A stretch of DNA of 40,184 nucleotides from a virus: positions 1-40,184 of IMG/VR virus record IMGVR_UViG_3300009695_000013. The stretch is one strand, 5' to 3'. Positions 1 through 7,472 of the stretch are shown piece by piece (the first letter of the stretch is position 1; each line of letters starts with the position of its first letter). The position numbers and the translations under genes were made by a program. Under the pieces are notes generated by a model, which saw nothing but the letters and a program-made list of their open reading frames with translations, was not told where the DNA came from and searched no databases.

Positions 1-123
1 GGCATAGCAAGAAGTTCTTTCTTGTATTTTTTGCCTGCATCAATAAGGGCTTGTGCAATATCAATCATGACTTATGATTTTTTTTGAGGTTTAAGAACGT
101 TCATACAAGCGCTGAATGCAGAC
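1..123. repeat. Left copy of 123-bp terminal direct repeat (assembly overlap)
   Basis: These bases are identical to 40062-40184, so the contig closes into a 40,061-bp circle. The copy holds, on minus, the first 22 codons plus start of the major capsid gene (ATG at 68-66) and the 3' end of the protease gene. A repeat that falls inside capsid genes, far from the terminase, fits an assembler overlap of a circular or circularly permuted genome better than a biological terminal repeat. Confidence 0.9.
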
Positions 124-1136
124 ATGAAATCCTTTGCAGGTTCTTCATCAACTACAGTGTCAAGTTTGTCAGTGTCGGTAATTACAGTTGCAGTTGTTGC
201 CCCTGGTTTTTTTCCTAGAGCCACTAATTCAGCATCTTTGGCCACAATGGTCTGGTTTGCTGTAGTCAGGTCGGTTTCAGCCTTTGTTTTGGCAGTTTCG
301 AGGTCTTTGATATCCTGTTCACGTTTTGCAACGTAAGCCAGAACAGAATCCTCGGTCGGATACTTGTCTTCTGTGAGACCGTACGCCGCGCGAATTTTTA
401 CAATGTCCATATCTAAAATAATTAAAGTGTCGTCAGTTTCGGGAATGATTTTTCTTTCAGGAGCAATGCGGCCAATCCAATTGGTGAAAATTGAATCTGA
501 TGGTTCGAATTGTTTCACCAGATCAGAAAATTTCAGGGTAGAAGCATTTTTTGGAACATTTTCAGCTTCGTAATCATCAACATTCAGATACAAGCCTTCA
601 GCCATCGCTTCGTCAGCTGTAAACCAATGATCGGTGTAATCGAAATATTTGGCATCGACATCTTCTTTATTGAGTCCTGTTTTTTCACATACTGAAGTTA
701 CAAGGGAAGCCTGAACTTTATCCATCACTCCAAGTACTTTCTCAATATCTTTTCGATTACCGTAAGCACCGGTAATGGGAGAATGAAGCATCAACAGGCT
801 GTTTTTTGCCGGATGTACATTTTCAGGTTTGGCAGCCAGCAGCAATACAGCTGCCATGGATGCACACAGACCATCGTTATAAGTATGGATTTCTTTGGTT
901 GAATTGGAAATGGCATTGAAAATGGCCTGACCATCCCAAACCGATCCTCCAGGAGAGTTGATACGGATATTAATGATATCGCAATCTTTTTCGAGATTAC
1001 GGAAATCGCTGATAAACTGACGGGCAGTTATGCTTTCTTCATACCAACTTTCACCAATGACACCATAGATGAGAATTTCAGCGGTTTTTGTCGCTTTGTT
1101 CTGTATGATGTCGTAATATTTAATCTTTGTGGCCAT
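72..1136 (-). CDS. ClpP-like (S14) prohead protease with C-terminal scaffold region
   Basis: This 354-aa protein probably cleaves and scaffolds the procapsid. Residues 15-210 look like a ClpP fold: NSPGGSV oxyanion-loop motif at 60-66, nucleophile Ser93 in CASMA, and His118 in LMLHSP; an acidic residue in the WFTADEA region may complete the triad. From about 265 to 310 comes a charged coiled coil (EQDIKDLETAKTKAETDL) and then a low-complexity tail, as in protease-scaffold fusions of HK97-like phages. The gene ends 3 bp before the capsid ATG (68, equal to 40129), the usual protease-scaffold-capsid order. The fold and motifs are seen; the scaffold role is inferred from the coiled coil and position. 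Confidence 0.9.
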   Translation of the reverse strand: MATKIKYYDIIQNKATKTAEILIYGVIGESWYEESITARQFISDFRNLEKDCDIINIRINSPGGSVWDGQAIFNAISNSTKEIHTYNDGLCASMAAVLLLAAKPENVHPAKNSLLMLHSPITGAYGNRKDIEKVLGVMDKVQASLVTSVCEKTGLNKEDVDAKYFDYTDHWFTADEAMAEGLYLNVDDYEAENVPKNASTLKFSDLVKQFEPSDSIFTNWIGRIAPERKIIPETDDTLIILDMDIVKIRAAYGLTEDKYPTEDSVLAYVAKREQDIKDLETAKTKAETDLTTANQTIVAKDAELVALGKKPGATTATVITDTDKLDTVVDEEPAKDFMSAFSACMNVLKPQKKS

Positions 1137-1138
1137 GT

Positions 1139-1171
1139 GTAACGTTCTTTTTAGGAGCGTTACAACGTTAC
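1139..1171. other. Inverted repeat upstream of protease gene
   Basis: GTAACGTT (1139-1146) is repeated in inverse as AACGTTAC (1164-1171), and an internal CGTTAC (1158-1163) can pair alternatively with 1139-1144. The repeat ends 3 bp before the protease ATG, so on the minus strand it would form a hairpin in the leader. It could influence translation of the protease or be a protein-binding site; there is no U-tract to suggest termination. Confidence 0.35.
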
Positions 1172-1215
1172 CACATCAGGGAGGCAAAATAAAGGACTTG
1201 CGTTTATATCTGGGT

Positions 1216-1593
1216 TTAGCTGACGGTGCAGCCGGTTGGTGATTTTTGAGTGATGGTGCAACGGTAGCCGCCAAATGATCCGGGAGCACCTTCGAGGGCT
1301 TTCTGATGCAGAAGCCTGGCAGGAAAGTTATCATTTCCGACCATGTAAATGGTTCCGTTTGCATCAGTAACCCTGAATTGAGCTTTGCGATTATTGAGTA
1401 ATTTAATCAATACATCATTTCCGGCTGTTATTTTTGAAATTGACAGCTCAATCACGGTGGTGAATAATATACCGGCTGCTGTCTTTTGGTTGTCTTCTTT
1501 CAGCTTTCCGGAGTAAAGAATCAGATCAAAAATGGTGAATTCAGGATTTTCGATTAACCTGTACTCACATTTGGTGATAACTGCGCTGTTCAT
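1216..1593 (-). CDS. Small phage protein of unknown function, head region
   Basis: A 125-aa protein I do not recognise. It is predicted mostly beta (TVIELSISKITAGNDVLIKLLNN, FRVTDANGTIYMVG) and ends in a Cys-containing tail, YRCTITQKSPTGCTVS. It lies between the 174-aa gene and the prohead protease in the same direction, so a head-associated or capsid-accessory role is plausible. The stretch encoding RCTIT shares 17 identical bases, in the same frame, with the end of the small gene before portal (31160-31176). Confidence 0.7.
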   Translation of the reverse strand: MNSAVITKCEYRLIENPEFTIFDLILYSGKLKEDNQKTAAGILFTTVIELSISKITAGNDVLIKLLNNRKAQFRVTDANGTIYMVGNDNFPARLLHQKALEGAPGSFGGYRCTITQKSPTGCTVS

Positions 1594-1670
1594 GTTTGTT
1601 TTTCCTCTCTCATTATCAGACTTTTATCCGTTAAAAACGTGTCAAAGTCTGAAATATAAATATTTATATT

Positions 1671-2195
1671 TTAAGCAATTGATAATCTTCGTTTTAGTAT
1701 CATCTTCGATCTTTCTCTTACATCAGACTTGGTTTTTCGATAGTCACGTTTCTTAATTTGATCGAAATTAACGACATTAATACGCAAATTCAGGATGTAT
1801 AAAACCGACTCGATGATATCCATCTGTGAGAAGTTCATCCGGTACCCATCCTGAAAAAATACATCGATCCACTGGTTAAACATCACCTCTATCCTATCCA
1901 CTATTTGTTCCTGGTCTTCTTTACAAATGTACAGATGTTTCGAAAATAGGGAGTACTGGTTGCATTCGGTCACTGGCAATAAGAATACAACCGGGTTATC
2001 GGCAGGCATCGTTACCGGCTTCAATGTAGTCTTAGTCAGAAATCCGTTGATCGCTTTCCCAATGTCGTTTCTCCGTGTGGCAACAAGTTCTTCCTGATCG
2101 AGTGGGGTTTCAAGTGCAAAACGGCACCAAGCTTCAAGGATTGGTGGAAGGTCAATAACTACAGAAGGTTTCATGGTTTGGTTTTTCTCGGACAT
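1671..2195 (-). CDS. Unknown protein at the early/late junction, basic C-terminus
   Basis: A 174-aa protein, not recognised. ATGs exist at 2195 and 2174 (MKPSVV); the second leaves more room after the hairpin at 2201-2238. The middle is helical and the last 30 residues are strongly basic (QIKKRDYRKTKSDVRERSK, KMILKRRL), which suggests nucleic-acid binding. It is the first gene after the iteron-rich region and the first of the rightward-lying head genes, the position where phages often put a late regulator. That role is inferred from position only. Confidence 0.65.
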   Translation of the reverse strand: MSEKNQTMKPSVVIDLPPILEAWCRFALETPLDQEELVATRRNDIGKAINGFLTKTTLKPVTMPADNPVVFLLPVTECNQYSLFSKHLYICKEDQEQIVDRIEVMFNQWIDVFFQDGYRMNFSQMDIIESVLYILNLRINVVNFDQIKKRDYRKTKSDVRERSKMILKRRLSIA

Positions 2196-2200
2196 AAAAA

Positions 2201-2238
2201 GTTCGGGTTAAATTGATATTTCTTCAATTTTCCCGAAC
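2201..2238 (-). terminator. Hairpin plus U-tract at the 174-aa start codon (terminator or attenuator)
   Basis: GTTCGGG (2201-2207) pairs with CCCGAAC (2232-2238), and an inner AAATTGA/TTCAATTT lengthens the stem. Read on minus, the stem is followed at once by TTTTT and then the ATG at 2195. This has the shape of an intrinsic terminator placed between the replication genes and the head genes, or of an attenuator in the leader of the 174-aa gene. Confidence 0.65.
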
Positions 2239-2640
2239 AGATGTTGCTAAGGTAACCGTTTTTCTAATTGTTAGCTAGTATTTTCTAATTATAAAGCGAA
2301 TAAAGACTTCAAAGTATGCTGTTTTGATTGAAAAGCGTGTTTTTATAAAATATTTTTCCAAACCGTCTACAACCTACAACCTTTTTATATTAGCTTGAAT
2401 TATAATACTTTATATCTATATAGCGGGTTGTATTGTGAATATTGGTGTATATGGGTGTAGGTAGGGTGTAACCCAGCTTAAAAAAGTCGGGTACAACCTT
2501 CAACCTATTGTATTTCATTTATTTAAATGTAAGGTTGTAAGGGTGTAATCCAAAAAGCTTTTTTTCTTCTCTTTTTAAGTTTTTAAATAGTAGAATATAA
2601 ATTCTACTTTAGTATTAATAAAAAGATATATAAATTAAAA
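2239..2640. repeat. Iteron-rich noncoding region, candidate replication origin or control region
   Basis: About 400 bp hold no convincing gene. Heptamers of the type TACAACC recur: forward at 2368-2374, 2375-2381, 2492-2498 and as TTCAACC at 2499-2505; reversed as GGTTGTA at 2426-2432 and 2533-2539; and as GGGTGTA at 2453-2459, 2464-2470 and 2541-2547. Most occur in closely spaced pairs. An AT-rich tract with a perfect 8-bp inverted repeat (2589-2608) borders the array. The region directly follows the helicase-type replication genes, so an origin is likely; an operator array for the late genes is the alternative. Confidence 0.5.
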
Positions 2641-3051
2641 TCAAAACAACGGAATTACATTGTAACCATACCGGGGAGTACCGTTAATACGCCTGCTAAA
2701 TCGGATATATCCCAGCTGATTTAATGCAATCCCGATATTGACGGCGGTAACGGTATATTTTTTAGGATTGGACTTGAATCCAGGCCGCAAATCACGCAGT
2801 ATATCCTTTGGTTGTTTGAACCTGATCAGTTCTTCTTCTCCTTCTTGAGGAACCCGGTAATATTGTTTCACTAACTTGAACGATGGAGTCTCTTCAAATT
2901 CATAATCGTCTATTGATTTTGGAGTGGACCTTTTAAAAGCCTGAGTAATGATGTTGCGAATTTCGGATATTGAAAACTGGTTGATGCCAGAAATAACAAG
3001 TTCTATTCTACCATCAGTAAATTCTACTATTTGATCAATTTTAATTTTCAT
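2641..3051 (-). CDS. Free-standing DUF3874-like C-terminal domain, paralogue of the helicase tail
   Basis: A 136-aa protein. Residues about 57-136 match the last 80 residues of the neighbouring VapE-like protein: both share YRVP-EGEE, F-KQP--ILRDLR, NIGIALNQLGY and a final RYGY--I-L. DNA similarity remains too (a shared run of ATATCCCAGCTGATTTA), so this is a tandem duplication. The first 56 residues are unrelated and no ATPase motifs are present. DUF3874-type domains cap VapE-like ATPases in Bacteroidota; a winged-helix DNA-binding role is my inference. It ends at the iteron region and could bind it or modulate the helicase. Confidence 0.75.
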   Translation of the reverse strand: MKIKIDQIVEFTDGRIELVISGINQFSISEIRNIITQAFKRSTPKSIDDYEFEETPSFKLVKQYYRVPQEGEEELIRFKQPKDILRDLRPGFKSNPKKYTVTAVNIGIALNQLGYIRFSRRINGTPRYGYNVIPLF

Positions 3052-3070
3052 TTTGTTTAAATTAAGGTTT

Positions 3071-4279
3071 TTAATAAAGTTGAATTATATAGTAACCATA
3101 TCTTGAATTACCGTTTGCTTTCTTTGCCCTGCGCGTATATCCCAGCTGATTTAAGGCGATGCCGATATTGATGTCTGATACAGTAAACATGCTGGAGTTG
3201 ATCTTCCTTGCAGCTCGCAAATCGCGCAAAATCTCTACCGGTTGCTTGAACTCGCCTTCCTCCCCTTCTTCTGGAACACGATAGTTTTCTTTCACGACCC
3301 TGAAAGATGAAGTCTGGATCAGGAAACGGCTGTTGTATTCTGAAAATTCGGCGAAGTCTGCCGGGTTCCAGGTGTATTCAAAGTTTTGCGACAGGAGCAT
3401 CACCGCTTCAGCCCAAACCTGGTCGATATCTACATGATCATTGTATTGCCAGTCGATCGCGTCGATGTGGTTGATTGCAAAACGGCGTGAACTCATTCCG
3501 GGAGTGAGGAAGCCTCCATGCTCTGCATCTTTGTTGGAGGTACCGCACGTTGAAGCATAGCGCTGCTTGGTAGTTGTGAAGCGTTTGGATACATTGATTT
3601 GTTTAGATGACAGTATGTTCTTAAACTCTTCTTCTGATGACCTGGTAATACCAACCATCTCGTCAAATTGAATTAAAAGGTTGGTTGTAAACATATCAGG
3701 GTAATTCATATCCTTTACCGACTTGGTGAAATAACCTTTTAACATGTCAGGAAGCAGGAATTCAAGTAGTGTTGATTTGCCGATACCTTCCTCATTGTTC
3801 ACAATTACAAACATGGCATCGTTTTCTTTGATCCCCTTCGCACAGGCCACCACTGCCACGATCCACTTGCGGAAAGTATATGCCAGGCGTTTCTGATAGT
3901 AGCCTTCCTCCTTATCACCGTAATCACGAGCCACAAGGAAGCTGCACAAACGGTCAATGTGCGATTCACCAACATAGGTTCCTTCCAGTGATTCATAGTA
4001 TTCTTTGATCGGATTATAAGGCTTGGTTTGGTTGGGGCTGGTAAGGATATCTTTCAGGATGGAGGCGCACCCGCATATTCCCTCTTCGAGCATGTGAAGT
4101 GCGATATCCTTGATGGAAATTTCTTGGTCATATTCCCGGGTCTTTGGTTCAATCATCACTTTCGTATGATCGAAAATATTAATTTTTATATCATAGTGTA
4201 CTGCAAGGAATTCTTTCACAAGAGTAACTCTATTAGATCCGCCTGCAGGTATTTTGGTTTCGTTAAATTTCTTGGCCAT
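3071..4279 (-). CDS. VapE/VirE-type P-loop ATPase, probable replicative helicase
   Basis: A 402-aa protein. Walker A is EEGIGKST (163-170), Walker B LIQFDE with D206/E207, and GMSSRRFAI near 262 supplies a probable arginine finger; this matches the virulence-associated E helicase family. The C-terminal 80 residues form a DUF3874-like domain. No primase domain precedes the ATPase, so the protein is helicase only. It probably unwinds phage DNA together with the loader and initiator encoded upstream at 6762-7911. The ATG lies 23 bp after a hairpin, and the 136-aa paralogue of its tail follows 19 bp downstream. Confidence 0.85.
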   Translation of the reverse strand: MAKKFNETKIPAGGSNRVTLVKEFLAVHYDIKINIFDHTKVMIEPKTREYDQEISIKDIALHMLEEGICGCASILKDILTSPNQTKPYNPIKEYYESLEGTYVGESHIDRLCSFLVARDYGDKEEGYYQKRLAYTFRKWIVAVVACAKGIKENDAMFVIVNNEEGIGKSTLLEFLLPDMLKGYFTKSVKDMNYPDMFTTNLLIQFDEMVGITRSSEEEFKNILSSKQINVSKRFTTTKQRYASTCGTSNKDAEHGGFLTPGMSSRRFAINHIDAIDWQYNDHVDIDQVWAEAVMLLSQNFEYTWNPADFAEFSEYNSRFLIQTSSFRVVKENYRVPEEGEEGEFKQPVEILRDLRAARKINSSMFTVSDINIGIALNQLGYTRRAKKANGNSRYGYYIIQLY

Positions 4280-4301
4280 GGTCAGTGATTATAAATAATT
4301 T

Positions 4302-4324
4302 AACCCTCGCGAATTGGGAGGGTT
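4302..4324. other. Hairpin in the leader of the helicase gene
   Basis: AACCCTC (4302-4308) pairs with GAGGGTT (4318-4324) across a 9-nt loop. It is 23 bp before the helicase ATG. On plus it is followed by TTTAAG, on minus by TAAATTATTT, so it is a weak terminator at best and may instead shape translation of the helicase. Confidence 0.35.
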
Positions 4325-4350
4325 TTTAAGAGGTTTTTTTTAAAGGCTTT

Positions 4351-4536
4351 TTAAAACATACCGAATGGACCATGGTCACGATCTTTAAATCTCATGGTTT
4401 CATCAATGAACTTTTCTTGCTCGATGCAATCGATACATCTATCATCAGCTATTAGAATTTCATTTGAACTTTCACCGCATGAGGTGCATTTACCTTTTTT
4501 TAAATCAGATGCTGAATAAGTAGTTTCGCTTTTCAT
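4351..4536 (-). CDS. Small zinc-ribbon protein
   Basis: A 61-aa protein with CTSC (about 17-20) and CIDC (about 34-37), a four-cysteine zinc-binding knuckle between acidic flanks. It sits in the early operon just before the helicase gene. Such small ribbons often mediate protein or nucleic-acid contacts; the partner cannot be told from sequence. Confidence 0.7.
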   Translation of the reverse strand: MKSETTYSASDLKKGKCTSCGESSNEILIADDRCIDCIEQEKFIDETMRFKDRDHGPFGMF

Positions 4537-4545
4537 TGGTTTTTA

Positions 4546-4752
4546 CTATTTAAAATGTTTAAAAAATATATCTTCGAATTCACAGATCAAATCAGCATTG
4601 ATGAATCGACTTACTATATTAGCGGCCGATTCCCTTGGAGTCCCTTCTATATTAATCATTGGCAACTCATCAGGGAAAGTAAGCTTCAGAAACATATATC
4701 GTTTATCGCGGGTATCTAATACCTTCTCGATATTGTGAACCATGTAATGCAT
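4546..4752 (-). CDS. Small unknown early protein
   Basis: A 68-aa protein from the ATG at 4752. The frame stays open to a TTG at 4797, but that would overlap the gene upstream, whereas the ATG lies just after its stop at 4754. The product is rich in aromatic and acidic residues and ends in FEDIFFKHFK. No family is recognised. Confidence 0.6.
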   Translation of the reverse strand: MHYMVHNIEKVLDTRDKRYMFLKLTFPDELPMINIEGTPRESAANIVSRFINADLICEFEDIFFKHFK

Positions 4753-4753
4753 G

Positions 4754-4963
4754 TCAGAGGGTCTTTTTATATGCTTGCATCCTTTTAAGTCGTGCAACTA
4801 TTGCGAGATGCTTCCTTGCAGCTTTACCCCAGCTCACTTCAATATCGAAAAATGGGAACCTTATAATAAAGCCGTTGGATCCACAACCAAAATAGAGTAA
4901 CGGGATGTGAAGATATCCAGCCTTAGATATCATGATGTTCCACCATTTAATTTTGATTCTCAT
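4754..4963 (-). CDS. Small basic early protein
   Basis: A 69-aa protein with a beta-rich, glycine-containing core (YLHIPLLYFGCGSNGFIIRF) and a basic helical end (KAARKHLAIVARLKRMQAYKK). It abuts the following gene by 1 bp between stop and ATG, which supports both. No family is recognised; the basic tail suggests nucleic-acid contact. Confidence 0.6.
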   Translation of the reverse strand: MRIKIKWWNIMISKAGYLHIPLLYFGCGSNGFIIRFPFFDIEVSWGKAARKHLAIVARLKRMQAYKKTL

Positions 4964-4987
4964 AATAAGTTAGTTTATTTTGATAAT

Positions 4988-5278
4988 TTAGAAAAGTGAT
5001 AATTGATAATCATTTAAACTTTTAACGATAATCTTATCGTCATTCCAAACATTTGAACCATCATCTCTATACCCATTTAAATATCCAGGTGCAGAACCCT
5101 GCTTTTCATCAAGATATTTAACGACAATGTGATTATGTGTTTCTGATGGCGTATCATCTCCATTTATTGTTCGATGATATTCAGGACATGTACAACCGGA
5201 TTTAATTTTCTTTATTTCATATGGACCAGTTCCATACGAGGTATTGATAATCATTCCTTTTTGTAATTTCATTTTCAT
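4988..5278 (-). CDS. Unknown early protein ending in a beta-clamp-binding motif
   Basis: A 96-aa protein whose last five residues are QLSLF, an exact match to the bacterial sliding-clamp-binding consensus QL(S/D)LF. The body is predicted beta, with CTCPEYH and THNH that could bind a metal. In an operon of replication genes this end suggests docking to the host DnaN clamp, either to recruit or to inhibit the host replisome. The motif is seen; the interaction is inferred. Confidence 0.7.
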   Translation of the reverse strand: MKMKLQKGMIINTSYGTGPYEIKKIKSGCTCPEYHRTINGDDTPSETHNHIVVKYLDEKQGSAPGYLNGYRDDGSNVWNDDKIIVKSLNDYQLSLF

Positions 5279-5314
5279 TATGTATAAATGTTCAGTTACG
5301 TCTGTCTAGTTGAA

Positions 5315-5521
5315 CTATTCGAGTCCTAACTTTTTATCGTTTTCAACTGCTTCTATCATCCTTTCTTTTATTGCTGTAACAAAACCAGCCCTACAACACC
5401 AAGGCTTATTTCTGTCATAGGTGCAAAGATCATCCTCACCAGTTATATTTTTACAGCCACCATATATACCAAGCCAATCAGCGATTTGATCGGCTAAATC
5501 TTCGGTAGTTTCTATAATCAT
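5315..5521 (-). CDS. Small cysteine-rich early protein
   Basis: A 68-aa acidic protein. Cysteines occur as C23, C33 and the pair in PWCCRAGF, with an aspartate-rich loop between them, so metal binding is possible. Helices flank the cysteine region. It stands between two hairpin-bounded small genes in the early operon. Function unknown. Confidence 0.6.
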   Translation of the reverse strand: MIIETTEDLADQIADWLGIYGGCKNITGEDDLCTYDRNKPWCCRAGFVTAIKERMIEAVENDKKLGLE

Positions 5522-5544
5522 TTGATTTGTTTTAATGGGTTAAT

Positions 5545-5576
5545 AGGCAGTCGCAGCAATAAAACTGCGACTGCCT
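5545..5576. other. Perfect 12-bp stem hairpin between early genes
   Basis: AGGCAGTCGCAG (5545-5556) pairs perfectly with CTGCGACTGCCT (5565-5576) around an 8-nt loop. It lies between the 96-aa gene (stop at 5586) and the 68-aa gene (start at 5521). On minus it is followed by ATTAACCC, not a U-tract, so it may act in RNA processing or stability, or as a weak terminator. Confidence 0.55.
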
Positions 5577-5585
5577 GAAATCTTA

Positions 5586-5876
5586 CTACTTTTTGGTTCT
5601 ATTAGCAACAGTTCCACCTGTGTCTGTCATTACATAGTAATTAGAACCTTCATACAATGGCATAAATGATTCTTCGAAAAATGTTATTACAGCATAACAA
5701 TCTTTCAAATCATCAGCATCCCATTCTTTTGTAGCTTCGTTAAACGCCTCTGAACTTTTCTCTTTATCTATAAAAGAGTAAAAACCACCAAGCATTGTGT
5801 CTGTTTCAACACCATTTTCAATTCTGCGCAAAATGAAATTTGCCCAATCGTCAGTTTTTTTAACTGCTGTTTTCAT
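5586..5876 (-). CDS. Small acidic early protein of unknown function
   Basis: A 96-aa protein with a strongly acidic middle (DKEKSSEAFNEATKEWDADD) and aromatic beta segments after it (YAVITFFEES, YYVMTDTGG). The size and charge would fit a DNA-mimic or host-takeover protein, but I see no signature that identifies one. It is followed by a perfect hairpin at 5545-5576. Confidence 0.6.
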   Translation of the reverse strand: MKTAVKKTDDWANFILRRIENGVETDTMLGGFYSFIDKEKSSEAFNEATKEWDADDLKDCYAVITFFEESFMPLYEGSNYYVMTDTGGTVANRTKK

Positions 5877-5974
5877 TTCTATATGTATTTATGTATTTGG
5901 CTACTCTTTTTAAGGTTTTCGCCATTCCCTTTTTATTTATGTTTTGGTTCAACTCGGTTTATAGATGAATTTTT

Positions 5975-6511
5975 TTACTTGTACCATCGGCCACCACAAT
6001 AGCGGCATTCAAAGTAATTTCCCATGCTCCTTACCTGATTTTCTTCTTTTACTGGCAATTGACAATGACAAAATAATTCACCGTCCTTTTCTTCGGGTTC
6101 GGCCAAAATATTGGGGTAATCCCAGAATGATTGCTTTCCTTTTGCTGGTATTGGTTCAGGAAAAAGTATTGGATTTGCCAACACCCAATTGAAAGGTTTG
6201 AAGGGCGGAGAATGCCTTTCAGCCCAAATAGAAAGATGATTAATCACACAATCAACCATTTCAACCGAACCTATAATTGCTCCAAATTCAAAATTTTTAT
6301 TGATTGCTTGGTCTGAAATAGTCCCAAATGCAGCTAACATCTGTTCATCAGTAAGGTTGATCTTGAATTTTTTACCTTGTGATCCGCAGGCGTGAATTAA
6401 TACTCTCTGACCTTTATATTTTTCAGGTAGTTTCCAAGTCCTGTTTTCGATTGGTTTAATTCCGGCAGCTACTAAATATGCCCACGGTTGTTTATAGGAT
6501 AGTGCTTTCAT
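5975..6511 (-). CDS. ASCH-domain protein with C-terminal zinc ribbon
   Basis: A 178-aa protein. The start, KALSYKQPWAYLVAAGIKPI then ENRTW and later RVLIHA, is the hallmark of ASCH domains (PUA-like fold, RNA- or nucleotide-binding). The end carries CHC (about 147-149) and CRYCGG (about 171-176), a zinc-ribbon-like addition. ASCH proteins are thought to bind RNA or modified nucleotides, and some act as amidohydrolases or RNases. In this operon it may act on host RNA or on modified bases, which is inference. Confidence 0.8.
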   Translation of the reverse strand: MKALSYKQPWAYLVAAGIKPIENRTWKLPEKYKGQRVLIHACGSQGKKFKINLTDEQMLAAFGTISDQAINKNFEFGAIIGSVEMVDCVINHLSIWAERHSPPFKPFNWVLANPILFPEPIPAKGKQSFWDYPNILAEPEEKDGELFCHCQLPVKEENQVRSMGNYFECRYCGGRWYK

Positions 6512-6528
6512 ATTTTTGTTTAAATGGT

Positions 6529-6750
6529 TTAAACAACATGTTTCTCAATATTCACCTCTTTGCTTTCGATATCCCTTGAAGTGATCCTCATAATCTTGCT
6601 ACCTGACCTGTGTGGAAGGAAATCTAACCGTAGCGGTTCTAACATGTAGGTCTTCGATCCGTCTTGGTGTATTCTGACATAGATGATCCGCGCATTGGTC
6701 CGTTCATTCATCCGGGTAATAATCAATTTGTCGAAAGGTTCAAGGTCCAT
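6529..6750 (-). CDS. Small unknown early protein
   Basis: A 73-aa basic, beta-rich protein (KLIITRMNERTNARIIYVRI). It lies tightly between the helicase loader gene (stop 6762) and the ASCH gene. No family is recognised; the regular spacing and ATG support it as a gene. Confidence 0.6.
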   Translation of the reverse strand: MDLEPFDKLIITRMNERTNARIIYVRIHQDGSKTYMLEPLRLDFLPHRSGSKIMRITSRDIESKEVNIEKHVV

Positions 6751-6761
6751 AGGAGTAAGTG

Positions 6762-7472
6762 TTATCGGGTTTTTACTTCATTTTTCAATCGTCTCGATTC
6801 GCCTGGCAATACTACGAGGGTCATCATTTCCTGAATCCGTGAAACAATGAAATCACCGTAATACTCTTTACTGCTAAGAGTTTCAAGTTTAAAATTAGTA
6901 GTAGCATAAGTTCTGGATCCGGATTCGTAGCGAAGTGCAAAAAGGTCAATAATTGGCTTCACTACATTGCCATAATCTTTCGTTTCGGTTTCTTCTCTGC
7001 CCAACTCGTCGATGAACATCGGACGTTTTTCGTAGTGTTCAATGGTATTCTTTTTGATCAATCCGGCCAGCAATTTGGAATGAACGGTTGTGGTCCGTCT
7101 TCTGGAGTATTCGTCAGCTATCTTTAAGTAAGCCATCATCAGGAGTGATTTTCCAGACCCTACTTTTCCACTCAACATGAAGCCGGCATTGAGGTTCCAT
7201 CTACATTCAGGGCTATTGGTGAAATATAAATACAATTGTTTGATAACATGACCGTTATTGGAATCAACAATGTAAGGTTGAGTTACAGATCGCATGATCA
7301 TCATTTCGGTAGCATGTGCAATCAGCAGTTCTTTAAACTCCTCATAACTCATGGGAGAACAGCACTTGAATTCCTTTAGCTTGAATTCCGTTGCACGGAT
7401 CAGCGCCTGCACCCGTTCAGTGTCGCCCATCACCAGTGGGTTATGGTGAATGATATTAGTAATCAGAGCCAT
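6762..7472 (-). CDS. DnaC-like AAA+ ATPase, probable helicase loader
   Basis: A 236-aa protein from the ATG at 7472; the frame extends to a TTG at 7511, which is less likely. Walker A is GKVGSGKS (102-109), Walker B MFIDEL (D155/E156), and TYATTN near 190 fits a sensor I strand. This matches DnaC/IstB-type ATPases, which load replicative helicase on single-stranded DNA. The gene overlaps the DnaD-like initiator by 17 bp, the usual initiator-loader pair. The target could be the phage VapE-like helicase or the host DnaB. Confidence 0.85.
   Translation of the reverse strand: MALITNIIHHNPLVMGDTERVQALIRATEFKLKEFKCCSPMSYEEFKELLIAHATEMMIMRSVTQPYIVDSNNGHVIKQLYLYFTNSPECRWNLNAGFMLSGKVGSGKSLLMMAYLKIADEYSRRRTTTVHSKLLAGLIKKNTIEHYEKRPMFIDELGREETETKDYGNVVKPIIDLFALRYESGSRTYATTNFKLETLSSKEYYGDFIVSRIQEMMTLVVLPGESRRLKNEVKTR

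Noticed and set aside
5877-5974. A 21-codon ORF before the acidic 96-aa gene
   Set aside because: Too short, no motif and no support beyond an ATG.
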